A stretch of 64,000 bases of DNA, taken from Plantactinospora sp040120695 (lineage in GTDB: Bacteria; Actinomycetota; Actinomycetes; Mycobacteriales; Micromonosporaceae). The stretch lies in assembly GCF_040120695.1 (NCBI RefSeq), contig NZ_JBEEAC010000001.1:676778-740777 (forward strand). Reading direction: 5' to 3'. Made by a program: the position numbers and the translations under genes. Below the pieces are notes generated by a model. That model ran no database searches. It had not been told where the DNA came from and was given only the letters and a program-made list of their open reading frames with translations. Below, one piece after another: positions 1-9,468 of this stretch (position 1 is its first letter; each line of letters opens with the position of its first letter).

Positions 1-1
1 C

Positions 2-1108
2 TACACCGGAGTCTTCGCCGACGGGGTCAACCAGGCGGCCCGGCGCAAACCCGGCGGGGAGCAGAACTGGGTCGCCGCCGAGTGGGGCTGGGCCTGGCCG
101 CTCAACCGGCGGCTGCTCTACAACCGGGCCTCCGCCGACCCGGAGGGCCGGCCGTGGAGCGAACGCAAGCGGTACGTCTGGTGGGACGCGGACCGGGGTG
201 AGTGGACCGGACCCGACGTACCGGACTTCGAGAAGACCAAGCCGCCGTCGTACCGGCCGGACCCGGACGCGACCGGAGTGGCCGCGCTGGCCGGCGACGA
301 TCCGTTCGTCATGCAGGGCGACGGAAAGGGCTGGCTGTTCGCGCCGTCCGGGATACTGGACGGGCCATTGCCGACCCACTACGAGCCGGTCGAGTCCCCG
401 GTCCGCAACCCGCTCTACGGGCAGCAGGCCAATCCGACCCGCAGGACGTACGACCGGCCGGACAACCCGACCAACCCCAGCCCGCCGGAGGTGGGCACCG
501 GCGTCTTCCCGTATGTCTTCACGGTCAGCCGGCTCACCGAGCACCACACCGCGGGGGCGATGAGCCGGAACGTCCGCTACCTGGCCGAACTGCAACCGGA
601 GATGTTCGTCGAGGTCGGACCGGAACTCGCCGTCGAACGCGAGCTGACCCACCTGGGCTGGGCGCACCTGGTCACCTGTCGGGGTGTGATCGAGGCGCGG
701 GTGATGGTGACCGACCGGTTGAGCCCGCTGCGGGTCGACGGCCGGATCATTCACCAGCTCTGGCTGCCGTACCACTTCGGCAATGCGGGCCTGGTCCGGG
801 GCGAGCCGGCCAACGACCTGTTCGGGGTCACCCTCGACCCGAACGTGCTGATTCAGGAGAGCAAGGTCGGCACCTGTGACATCCGGGCCGGCCGCCGACC
901 GACCGGGCCGGGGCTGCTCGACTACCTCGCCGACTACCGGTGGCGGGCCGGTGCCGACGGGCACTACCCCACGGTGGTGACCGACGCCCGGGGCGAGGCG
1001 GTCCGAACAGATCCCCGGCGACCCGGGCGGACACCCGTCGACGGCTGCGGTGCCGGCCAGGGGCCGGGTGGACGGCACACCGGCGACGACACGAAACCGG
1101 AGGCATGA
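2..1108 (+). CDS. fdhA: Formate dehydrogenase alpha subunit, C-terminal part (5' end outside window)
   Basis: This is the carboxy-terminal ~368 residues of the molybdopterin-binding catalytic subunit of a membrane-associated formate dehydrogenase; the frame is open from the window edge. The stretches LTEHHTAGAMSRN and ELQPEMFVEVGPELA are typical of the molydopterin-dinucleotide binding domain at the end of FdnG/FdoG-type proteins, and RIIHQLWLPYHFG is also family-like. The catalytic Sec or Cys lies upstream and cannot be seen. The stop overlaps the ATG of the next gene (ATGA), so the genes are translationally coupled. The nearby selD, selA and selB genes suggest a selenocysteine enzyme, but that is inference. 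Confidence 0.93.
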   Translation, partial: YTGVFADGVNQAARRKPGGEQNWVAAEWGWAWPLNRRLLYNRASADPEGRPWSERKRYVWWDADRGEWTGPDVPDFEKTKPPSYRPDPDATGVAALAGDDPFVMQGDGKGWLFAPSGILDGPLPTHYEPVESPVRNPLYGQQANPTRRTYDRPDNPTNPSPPEVGTGVFPYVFTVSRLTEHHTAGAMSRNVRYLAELQPEMFVEVGPELAVERELTHLGWAHLVTCRGVIEARVMVTDRLSPLRVDGRIIHQLWLPYHFGNAGLVRGEPANDLFGVTLDPNVLIQESKVGTCDIRAGRRPTGPGLLDYLADYRWRAGADGHYPTVVTDARGEAVRTDPRRPGRTPVDGCGAGQGPGGRHTGDDTKPEA

Positions 1109-2160
1109 GCATGGTCGAGACGCGACGTCCGGCCGCGCCGGTCAACCCCGCCGAGCAGGCCGGCCACCTCGACCCGCCACCCCGGATGGGGTTCTTCACC
1201 GACACCAGTCTCTGCATCGGCTGCAAGGCCTGTGAGGTGGCCTGCAAGGAGTGGAACCTGGTGCCGGAGAGCGGTCTCGACCTGCTCGGCATGTCGTACG
1301 ACAACACGGGGGCGTTGACTGCCAACTCGTGGCGGCACGTCGCCTTCGTCGAGCAGCCCCGGCCGGCCGGCTGGCAGTCGTCGGCGCCGCTGGCCGGTAC
1401 CCCGAGCGGGCCGCCGATCGCCCCGGTCACCGCGGAGGCGGGTGGGGTGATCGGGCCCGACCAGGGGACCAGTCCCGGCGTGCCGCCGGCCCCGGAGCCC
1501 GGCCCGGCGGGCCGGATGGCGCAGGGGACGCAGTTCCTCGGGATGCCCGGCACCGACCTGCCCGGCCGGGAGGGGGACCTGGACGGGCGTACCGACCTGC
1601 GCTGGCTGATGATGTCGGACGTCTGCAAGCACTGCACCCACGCCGCCTGCCTGGACGTCTGCCCGACCGGCTCGCTGTTCCGCACCGAGTTCGGCACCGT
1701 GGTGGTGCAGGAGGACATCTGCAACGGCTGCGGCTACTGCGTTCCCGCCTGCCCATTCGGCGTCATCGACCAGCGCAGTGGAGATGGCCGGGCCTGGAAG
1801 TGCACCCTCTGCTACGACCGGATGACTGCTGGACGAATGCCGGCCTGCGCCCAGGCCTGCCCCACCGAGTCGATCCAGTACGGCGAACTCGACGAGCTGC
1901 GCGAGCGGGCCCGGGCCCGGGTCGAGCGACTGCACGCCGACGGCGTTGCCGAGGCCCGGCTCTACGGGCACGACCCGGACGACGGGGTGGGCGGTGACGG
2001 AGCGTTCTTCCTGCTGCTCGACGAGCCCGAGGTGTACGGGCTGCCGCCGGACCCGGTGGTGACCACCCGGGACCTGCCCCGGATGTGGCGCCGGGCCGGG
2101 CTGGCCGCGCTCACCATGACTGCCGCGGTGGTGGCCGCGTTCGTCGGACGGCCGTCATGA
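1105..2160 (+). CDS. fdhB: Formate dehydrogenase beta (4Fe-4S) subunit
   Basis: Electron-transfer subunit of 351 residues carrying four ferredoxin-like clusters between the catalytic subunit and the membrane subunit. Visible cysteine groups are CIGCKACEVACKEW near residue 37, CKHCTHAACLDVCP, CNGCGYCVPACPFG, and CTLCYDRMTAGRMPACAQACP. A loop of about 90 residues rich in Pro and Gly separates the first group from the second. The end (WRRAGLAALTMTAAVVAAFV) is one hydrophobic segment, so the protein is probably membrane-anchored, as in FdnH. The ATG at 1105 overlaps the preceding stop and follows GGAGG; in-frame starts further upstream lie inside fdhA and were rejected. Confidence 0.95.
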   Translation: MSMVETRRPAAPVNPAEQAGHLDPPPRMGFFTDTSLCIGCKACEVACKEWNLVPESGLDLLGMSYDNTGALTANSWRHVAFVEQPRPAGWQSSAPLAGTPSGPPIAPVTAEAGGVIGPDQGTSPGVPPAPEPGPAGRMAQGTQFLGMPGTDLPGREGDLDGRTDLRWLMMSDVCKHCTHAACLDVCPTGSLFRTEFGTVVVQEDICNGCGYCVPACPFGVIDQRSGDGRAWKCTLCYDRMTAGRMPACAQACPTESIQYGELDELRERARARVERLHADGVAEARLYGHDPDDGVGGDGAFFLLLDEPEVYGLPPDPVVTTRDLPRMWRRAGLAALTMTAAVVAAFVGRPS

Positions 2161-3185
2161 CCGGCGGCATCGGCGGTGAACCGCGGCGGCGGACCGGTCA
2201 GCGCGGCGGGTCGGGGCCGGGAGTGGTCGCCGGGCAACCGGTGGTCGTCCCACCGGCCGAGTTCAGCTCGTACTACGGGCGGCCGGTGGTCAAGGCGCCG
2301 GTGTGGCGGCAGGCCATCCCCGCGTACCTGTTCACCGGCGGGTTGGCGGCCGGCTCGGCACTGCTGGCCGCCGGTGCGGACCTGACCGGGCGGGCGGCGC
2401 TGCGTCGGGCCGGCCGCCTCGTCTCGCTGGGCGCGGTCGGCCTGAGCACCTTTTTCCTGATCAGCGATCTCGGCCGGCCGGCCCGGTTCCACCACATGCT
2501 GCGGGTCGTCAAGCCGACCTCGCCGATGTCGATGGGCACCTGGATCCTGGCCATCTTCGGGCCGGCGGCGGGGTTGGCCGCGGTGAGCGAGGTCGCCCCG
2601 GTGCTGCCCCGGCGCGGCGGGCTCGGTCTGGCCCGCCGGCTGCTGCCACCGGTCGGCCGGGGCGCAGGGCTGGTCGCGGCGGCAACGGCACCGGCGCTGG
2701 CCACGTACACCGGGGTGCTGCTGGCCGACACGGCGATGCCGGCCTGGCACGACGCGTACCCGGACCTGCCGTTCATGTTCGGCGGCAGCGCGCTGGTCGC
2801 CGGTGCGGGGGCCGGGCTGGTCGCGGCACCGGCCGCGCAGTCCGGCCCCGCGGCCCGGCTGGCGCTGGCCGGTGCGGTGGTCGAGGTGCTCGCCGAGCGC
2901 CGGATCGCCCGGCTGGGGCTGACCGGTGAGCCGTACCGGACCGGGCGGCCGGCCCGGCTGATCCGGGGCGGGCAGCTGCTGCTGGCCGCCGGCACCGCGG
3001 GCGCGTTGCTGGCCCGGGGCAACCGGACACTTCGCGTGCTCTCCGGCGCGGCCCTGCTGGCCTCCTCGCTGCTGACCCGGTTCGGCGTCTTCGAGGCCGG
3101 GAAGGTCTCCGCCCGGGACCCGAAGTACACGGTGCTGCCGCAGCGGGAGCACGGCGCGGACCGGAAGGCCGCCGCCGGCCCGTAG
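2157..3185 (+). CDS. NrfD/PsrC-type membrane subunit of formate dehydrogenase
   Basis: Polytopic protein of 342 residues that would anchor the dehydrogenase and pass electrons to or from the quinone pool. After a ~45-residue Gly/Arg-rich N-terminus it has about eight hydrophobic helices. The segment LISDLGRPARFHHMLR and the SPMSMGTWIL motif are characteristic of the NrfD/polysulfide-reductase membrane family. No cytochrome b gamma subunit is present, so this is an NrfD-type enzyme rather than an FdnI type. Its ATG overlaps the stop of fdhB (ATGA). The operon ends at a strong hairpin about 85 bp downstream. Confidence 0.9.
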   Translation: MTGGIGGEPRRRTGQRGGSGPGVVAGQPVVVPPAEFSSYYGRPVVKAPVWRQAIPAYLFTGGLAAGSALLAAGADLTGRAALRRAGRLVSLGAVGLSTFFLISDLGRPARFHHMLRVVKPTSPMSMGTWILAIFGPAAGLAAVSEVAPVLPRRGGLGLARRLLPPVGRGAGLVAAATAPALATYTGVLLADTAMPAWHDAYPDLPFMFGGSALVAGAGAGLVAAPAAQSGPAARLALAGAVVEVLAERRIARLGLTGEPYRTGRPARLIRGGQLLLAAGTAGALLARGNRTLRVLSGAALLASSLLTRFGVFEAGKVSARDPKYTVLPQREHGADRKAAAGP

Positions 3186-3270
3186 CCACGACCCGAGGAC
3201 GCCGAGCCGGGAGGGGCCCCGCTCACCGGTGGCGCCAACTGAGCGGTAGTAGCAGCGGGTTGCACCGTGC

Positions 3271-3301
3271 GGGTCCCCGGGATCGTCGATCCCGGGGACC
3301 C
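3271..3301. terminator. Bidirectional hairpin between fdh operon and selD
   Basis: Perfect 14-bp stem (GGGTCCCCGGGATC / GATCCCGGGGACCC) with a 3-nt loop, between the 3' ends of the + strand fdh operon and the - strand selD gene. There is no T-tract, which is normal for high-GC actinobacteria. It can serve both directions. Confidence 0.8.
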
Positions 3302-3312
3302 GTTCCGCGTCC

Positions 3313-4326
3313 TCACCCCGTCACCAGCAGGGTCCGCCCGTCGCCCCGGGGCGGCAGCAGCTCGCCGACCACCGGGTGGCCGGGCAGCTCGCCGGCGACC
3401 AGCAGGCCACCGGAGGTCTGCGCGTCGGCCAGCAGCAGCAACTCGTCCTCGTCGACCCCCGCCGACTCCAGGTGCGGACGCACCCAGGCCAGGTTGCGTC
3501 GGGTACCGCCGCTGACGAAGCCGTCGGCCAGCGCCGCCCGGGCACCGTCCAGATACGGTACGGCCGACGCGCGGACCCGGGCGGTCAGCCCGGACGCCCG
3601 GGCCAGCTTGTGCAGGTGGCCGAGCAGCCCGAACCCGGTCACGTCGGTGCCACAGCGGATCCCGGCCGCCACCGCCGCCGCCGAGGCGGCCCGGTTCAGC
3701 TCGGTCATCGCCGCCACCGCCTGCCCGAACACCTCGCCGGTCCGCTTGTGCCGGCTGTTGAGCACCCCGACGCCGAGCGGTTTGGTCAGGGTCAGTGGCA
3801 GCCCGGCCACGCCGGCGTCGTTGCGCATCAGCCGCTCCGGGTGGGCGATCCCGGTGACCGCCATCCCGTACTTGGGCTCGGGGTCGTCCACGCTGTGCCC
3901 GCCGGCCACGTGGCAGCCCGCCTCCCGGGCCACGTCCAGCCCGCCGCGCAGCACCTCGGCGGCGAGCGCCAGCGGCAACACCTCGCGGGGCCAGGCCAGC
4001 AGGTTCACCGCGACCACCGGGGTACCGCCCATCGCGTAGACGTCGGAGAGGGCGTTGGCGGCGGCGATCCGGCCCCAGTCGTACGGGTCGTCGACCACCG
4101 GGGTGAAGAAGTCGGCGGTCGCCACCACGGCGGTACCCGACCCGAGCCGGACCACCGCCGCGTCGTCGCCGTCGTCGAGCCCGACCAGCAGTTCACCCGG
4201 CCCGGCCGGCGCGGACGTGCCGACCAGCCCGGCCACCACCTCCTCCAGCTCGCCCGGCGGGATCTTGCAGGCGCAGCCGCCGCCGTGCGCGTACTGGGTG
4301 AGTCGATGGCGCTGCCCGGTGGTCAT
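3313..4326 (-). CDS. selD: Selenide, water dikinase (selenophosphate synthetase)
   Basis: Makes monoselenophosphate from selenide and ATP, the selenium donor for SelA. The 337-residue protein begins with the SelD active-site loop HGGGCACKIPP: Cys18 occupies the catalytic Cys/Sec position and Lys21 follows three residues later, so this SelD is itself a Cys enzyme. Later motifs include LIGLDDGDDAAV-like (LVGLDDGDDAAVV), DVYAMGGTP, and a Gly-rich CHVAGGHSVDDPEPKYG segment, in AIR-synthase-like order. It lies 36 bp downstream of the PPOX gene on the same strand, so the two may share a transcript. A 10-bp palindrome (GACCATGGTC, 4329-4338) sits just before its ATG. Confidence 0.95.
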   Translation of the reverse strand: MTTGQRHRLTQYAHGGGCACKIPPGELEEVVAGLVGTSAPAGPGELLVGLDDGDDAAVVRLGSGTAVVATADFFTPVVDDPYDWGRIAAANALSDVYAMGGTPVVAVNLLAWPREVLPLALAAEVLRGGLDVAREAGCHVAGGHSVDDPEPKYGMAVTGIAHPERLMRNDAGVAGLPLTLTKPLGVGVLNSRHKRTGEVFGQAVAAMTELNRAASAAAVAAGIRCGTDVTGFGLLGHLHKLARASGLTARVRASAVPYLDGARAALADGFVSGGTRRNLAWVRPHLESAGVDEDELLLLADAQTSGGLLVAGELPGHPVVGELLPPRGDGRTLLVTG

Positions 4327-4362
4327 CGGACCATGGTCGCACCCGCCGCCCGCTCCGGCGGT

Positions 4363-4890
4363 TCAGCCGAAGCGCCAGCGGGTCGCGGTCGACCCGTCGG
4401 CGCCGTAGCCGAAGCCGCGCAGCACGGTGACCCGGTAGAAGGCGTACTCGGGTTCGCCCGGCAGTCCGGGATCCCGGACGACTCCGTCGCGGATCGCCAG
4501 CTCCCACCGGTACTTCTCCGCGAAGGTGTCGGCCACCTGCCGGAGCAGCGCCGGGTCCCGCAGCCGGACGGCATCGCCCTCCAGCACGAGGTCCAGGTCG
4601 AGGTCGGGGGCGGCGACGCTGAGCGCGCAGGCCGGGGCGCCGGCCAGGTTCCGGCCCTTGCGCGAGCCGGGGCGGGTGGTGAAGCAGGGCGCGCCGTCGG
4701 CCCAGACCGGCATCACCGGCGCGACGTGCGGCCTGCCGTCCGGCCGTACGGTCGACAGCCAGCCCTTCGTCGTCGACTCCAACGCCGTCCGGGCCTGGCT
4801 CCATGGTCGTACCGTCGCCTCGTCCAGGCTCATCGGCGCCGCGTCCTCGGCCCGGAAGAGCAGTTCGGCGACGGGCGTACGGCCGCTCAC
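4363..4890 (-). CDS. Pyridoxamine 5'-phosphate oxidase-like (split-barrel FMN/F420) protein
   Basis: Small protein of 175 residues with the split beta-barrel pattern of the PPOX / F420-dependent family: GWLSTVRPDGRPHVAPVMPVW, then CFTTRPGSRKGRNLAGAPACALSV. Such proteins bind FMN, F420 or haem, and the substrate cannot be told from sequence. The GTG start at 4890 overlaps the stop of the upstream DUF899 gene (GTGA), which fixes the start and indicates translational coupling. The ATG at about residue 20 would cut off the first helix. An antisense frame continues far past this gene but is a GC-rich shadow. Confidence 0.85.
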   Translation of the reverse strand: MSGRTPVAELLFRAEDAAPMSLDEATVRPWSQARTALESTTKGWLSTVRPDGRPHVAPVMPVWADGAPCFTTRPGSRKGRNLAGAPACALSVAAPDLDLDLVLEGDAVRLRDPALLRQVADTFAEKYRWELAIRDGVVRDPGLPGEPEYAFYRVTVLRGFGYGADGSTATRWRFG

Positions 4891-5594
4891 GACCGCCCCC
4901 GCACCGAATCGACGCCGGCCGTGCCACTCGGCGCCGCGGTTTCCGCCGGATACTCGTCGTGCAGCCGCCACCACGCGTACGGCTGCCCCTGCGGCCACCC
5001 GTCCGGCGAATCCTCCCAGGTCTCCTGCCGCCCGTACGGCGTGAGGTCGAGGAAGGTCCAACCGCTGCCGAGCCGTTCCACCCCCCGGTTGGTGGTGAAG
5101 TAGCTGCGGTAGACCTCGGCGCCGTCGCGGAGGAAGACGTTGAGCCCGAATCCGTCGCCCGCGTCCATGTCGTCGGTGAAGTCGCCCGCGGCGCAGGAGT
5201 ACCAGGGGATCGACCAGCCCATCCGCTCCCGCACCGGCAGGATCTCGGCGAGCGGCCCCCGGGAGACCAGCGCCAGCGAGGTGTCCCGGGCGTGCAGGTG
5301 GGCGAGGTGTCCGATGTTGTCGGTGAACATCGCGCAGCCCGAGCAGACGTGGTCGGCGCCGTGCCACATGAAGCAGTAGACGATGAGCTGCCGGCGTCCC
5401 TCGAACAGATCCGGCAGCCCCACCGGCCCGTCCGGGCCGACGAACCGGTAGTCCTTGTCGACGCGGACCATCGGCAGCCGGCGCCGCTCGGCGGCCAGGT
5501 CGTCCAGCGCCCGGGTGAGTTGTTTCTCCTTGTCGCGCAGCGTGGCCAGGGCAGTCCGCCACTGCTCGGCCGGCACCACCTGGGGTCGGTTCAT
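4887..5594 (-). CDS. DUF899 family thioredoxin-fold protein
   Basis: The 235-residue product belongs to the DUF899 family, which resembles AhpC/TSA thioredoxin-fold proteins. Recognisable segments are RRRLPMVRVDKDYRF, DLFEGRRQLIVYCFMWH, and the cysteine pair in HVCSGCAMFTDNIGHL; a region around MGWSIPWYSCAAGDFTDD follows. Function in the family is not firmly known; a redox role is inferred from the fold. It is transcribed divergently from an HxlR regulator across a 100-bp region with two copies of a CTTCCCTGAAG-type operator, so it is almost certainly the regulator's target. Confidence 0.88.
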   Translation of the reverse strand: MNRPQVVPAEQWRTALATLRDKEKQLTRALDDLAAERRRLPMVRVDKDYRFVGPDGPVGLPDLFEGRRQLIVYCFMWHGADHVCSGCAMFTDNIGHLAHLHARDTSLALVSRGPLAEILPVRERMGWSIPWYSCAAGDFTDDMDAGDGFGLNVFLRDGAEVYRSYFTTNRGVERLGSGWTFLDLTPYGRQETWEDSPDGWPQGQPYAWWRLHDEYPAETAAPSGTAGVDSVRGRS

Positions 5595-5611
5595 GGTTCC
5601 TCCTACGGTGA

Positions 5612-5689
5612 CTTCCCTGAAGAAAGGATGTGGTCCGGCACACCCTAGCCGAAGTCCCTTCCCTGAAGGAAGTCAGATCGCCTAGGGTG
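5612..5689. promoter_or_regulatory. Divergent promoter with two operator copies (HxlR/DUF899)
   Basis: A perfect inverted repeat CTTCC-CTGAA-GGAAG lies at 5658-5672, and a near-identical copy CTTCCCTGAAGAAAG at 5612-5626. Flanking the central copy symmetrically are CACCCTAG (5641-5648) and CTAGGGTG (5682-5689). These give a TAGGGT -10 box for each direction. The + strand box (5683-5688) is 6 nt before the regulator's ATG (leaderless). The - strand box (5647-5642) serves the DUF899 operon, and the second operator copy lies downstream of that start point. The central operator covers both -35 regions. Confidence 0.75.
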
Positions 5690-5694
5690 GTGGC

Positions 5695-6159
5695 ATGCAG
5701 CGAACCCGGTTCGCCGAGATGGCCTGTTCGATCGCCCGCACCCTGGACGTCGTCGGAGAGCCCTGGTCCCCGCTGATCCTGCGCGACGTCTACGCCGGGA
5801 TCACCCGGTTCGACCAGATCCAGCAGGATCTCGGCATCTCCACCAAGGTGCTCGCCGAGCGGCTCCGCTGGCTGGTCGACAACGGTGTCCTCCAGCGGCG
5901 GGAGTACTCGAACCGGCCGCCGCGGTACGAGTACCTGCTCACCGACAAGGGACAGGAACTCTGCGACCTGCTCCTCGTCATGGTCCGCTGGGGCGACCGG
6001 TGGACCGCCGGCGAGCCGGGCCCACCTGTGCTGCACCGGCACCGGGCCTGCGGGCAGGTCGGTCACGTCGAGCTGAGCTGTTCCGCCTGCGGCGAGCCGA
6101 TCCGGGCCGCCGACGTCGACCTGCTGCCCGGCCCCGGCGCGCTCACCCCGGCCGGCTGA
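5695..6159 (+). CDS. HxlR-family winged-helix transcriptional regulator
   Basis: 154-residue DNA-binding protein. The HxlR winged helix spans about residues 5-100: ACSIARTLDVVGEPWSPLIL, FDQIQQDLGISTKVLAERL (recognition helix) and a wing ending YEYLLTDKGQEL. A C-terminal zinc-ribbon-like tail with four cysteines (CGQVGHVELSCSACGEP) is attached. It diverges from the DUF899-PPOX pair and probably represses itself and them through the CTTCCCTGAAGGAAG palindrome. The ATG lies 6 nt after a TAGGGT -10 box, which points to a leaderless transcript. Confidence 0.92.
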   Translation: MQRTRFAEMACSIARTLDVVGEPWSPLILRDVYAGITRFDQIQQDLGISTKVLAERLRWLVDNGVLQRREYSNRPPRYEYLLTDKGQELCDLLLVMVRWGDRWTAGEPGPPVLHRHRACGQVGHVELSCSACGEPIRAADVDLLPGPGALTPAG

Positions 6160-6278
6160 CCCGCCCCGGCGCGCTCCGATCGGCACCGTCCATCCCGGCC
6201 GGTCGTGGACTTCCCCCGGCGTCTGGAGATCGGGTGTGGTTAAGTGCCGGGTGAACGGGTTTCTACAGCGAGGTGGGA

Positions 6279-7622
<1,344 letters not shown>

Positions 7623-7623
7623 C

Positions 7624-9426
7624 GTGCAGGTCATCGCCACCGCCGGACACGTCGACCACGGCAAGTCGACACTGGTTCGGGCGCTGACCGGGATGGAGCC
7701 GGACCGATGGGCCGAGGAGCGGCGCCGGGGCATGACCATCGACCTCGGTTTCGCCTGGACCACGCTGCCGTCCGGAACGGTGCTGGCGTTCGTCGACGTA
7801 CCCGGACACCAGCGGTTCGTCCCCAACATGCTCGCCGGGATCGGCCCGGCCCCGGCCGTGCTCTTCGTGGTCGCCGCCGACGAGGGCTGGATGCCGCAGT
7901 CCGCCGAGCACCTGGCCGCGCTGCACGCGCTCGGTGTCCGGCACGGGTTGCTGGTGGTGACCCGGACCGACCTGGCCGACCCCGCCCTCGCCACCCGACA
8001 GGCGGTCGGGCAGATCGCGGCCACCTCGCTCGGCCGGGTCGAGACGGTCGCGGTCAGCGCGGTCACCGGCGCCGGGCTGCCGCAGCTGCGCGCCGCCCTG
8101 GACCGGCTCGCCGCCCGGCTGCCGGTGCCCGAGCCGGCCGCACCGGTGCGGTTCTGGGTGGACCGGGCGTTCACCATCCGGGGCAGCGGCACCGTGCTGA
8201 CCGGCACCCTCGGCGCGGGGGTGCTGCGCAACGGTGACGAGCTGGAGCTGACCGGCACCGGCCAGCGGGTCCGGATCCGGGAGCTACAGACCCTGGGTAC
8301 CCAGGTCTGCGAGGTCGCCGGGGTGGCCCGGGTCGCGGTCAACCTGCGCGGGGTGGCCCGGGAACAGGTCCGCCGGGGCGACGCACTGCTCACCCCCGGG
8401 CGCTTCCAGCAGACCGACCTGGTCGACGTCCGGCTGGCCGGCGACCCGGTGGCCGAGCTGCCGGCAGAGGTCACCCTGCACGTCGGCTCGGCCGGGGTGA
8501 CCGCCCGGATACGCCCACTCGGCGCCGACACCGCCCGGCTGCGGCTGGACCGGCCGCTGCCGCTGCGTATCGGTGACCGGGGGCTGCTGCGGGATCCCGG
8601 CCGGCGGTGTGTGGCCGGCGGGGTGACGGTGCTCGACGTCGTACCGCCGAGGTTGAGCCGGCGTGGCGCGGCGGCCGCCCGGGCGGCGGTGCTGGCCGGG
8701 CTGGACGGCCGGCCCGACGAGCCCGGCGAGCTGGCCCGGCGCGGCCTGGCCCGGCGGCGCGAGCTGGAGCGGATGGGTGTGACCGTGACGACGGCGCCGG
8801 TGACCGGCGGGTGGCACGCCGACCCCGGGCACTGGCGGGAGCTCGGCCGGCGGCTGCTCGCCGAGGTGACCCGGTGGACGCGGGCGCATCCGCTGGAGCC
8901 GGGGATGCCGGTCGAGACCGCGCGCCGGCTGCTGGACCTGCCGGATCGGGCCCTGGTGGAGGCCCTGGTCACCACGCCGCTGGTGGTCCGCGACGGGCGG
9001 ATCGGCCGCGGTGTCGCGGCCGGCACCCTGCCCGAGCAGGTCGCCCGGGCGGTACGCCGGGTCGGTGCGGAGCTGGCCGAGCGGCCGTTCGTCGCCCCGG
9101 AGGCGGGTCGGCTCGCCGAACTCGGGCTCGGGCACCGGGAGATCGGCGCGGCGGTACGGGTCGGCGCGCTGCTCAGGCTCGCCGACAACGTCGTACTGCT
9201 GCCGGACGCCCCCGAGCGGGCGGTCCGGGTACTCGCCGCGCTTCCGCAGCCGTTCTCGCTGAGCACCGCCCGGCAGGCGCTCGGCACGACCCGGCGGGTC
9301 GCCGTGCCGCTGCTCGAACTGCTGGACCGGCGCGGTGCCACCCGCCGGCTGCCCGACGACGCCCGGATCGTGCTGTCCAATCCGGGAGGAGCGCCGGTCG
9401 TGCCGGCCAGGCCGGGGGACCGCTGA
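7624..9426 (+). CDS. selB: Selenocysteine-specific elongation factor
   Basis: GTPase that delivers Sec-tRNA(Sec) to UGA codons bearing a SECIS element. The 600 residues begin with a translational GTPase domain: P-loop AGHVDHGKST, GMTIDLGFAW switch I, DVPGHQRFVP switch II, and TRTD in place of the usual NKxD. Domains II and III follow (FTIRGSGTVLTGTL). The C-terminal half has repeated winged helices of the SECIS-binding type. GTG start directly after selA. Together with selD and the adjacent fdh genes it makes a nearly complete Sec-decoding set; selC (tRNA-Sec) is not in the window. Confidence 0.95.
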   Translation: MQVIATAGHVDHGKSTLVRALTGMEPDRWAEERRRGMTIDLGFAWTTLPSGTVLAFVDVPGHQRFVPNMLAGIGPAPAVLFVVAADEGWMPQSAEHLAALHALGVRHGLLVVTRTDLADPALATRQAVGQIAATSLGRVETVAVSAVTGAGLPQLRAALDRLAARLPVPEPAAPVRFWVDRAFTIRGSGTVLTGTLGAGVLRNGDELELTGTGQRVRIRELQTLGTQVCEVAGVARVAVNLRGVAREQVRRGDALLTPGRFQQTDLVDVRLAGDPVAELPAEVTLHVGSAGVTARIRPLGADTARLRLDRPLPLRIGDRGLLRDPGRRCVAGGVTVLDVVPPRLSRRGAAAARAAVLAGLDGRPDEPGELARRGLARRRELERMGVTVTTAPVTGGWHADPGHWRELGRRLLAEVTRWTRAHPLEPGMPVETARRLLDLPDRALVEALVTTPLVVRDGRIGRGVAAGTLPEQVARAVRRVGAELAERPFVAPEAGRLAELGLGHREIGAAVRVGALLRLADNVVLLPDAPERAVRVLAALPQPFSLSTARQALGTTRRVAVPLLELLDRRGATRRLPDDARIVLSNPGGAPVVPARPGDR

Positions 9427-9468
9427 GCCGCCGGCCGGGTTCCGGGTGTCCGCCGCCGTGCCCAGGGG

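Noticed and set aside
6160..6278. tRNA-Sec (selC) between the regulator and selA
   Set aside because: No TCA anticodon loop, no long variable arm and no T-loop sequence on either strand; the gene must be elsewhere.
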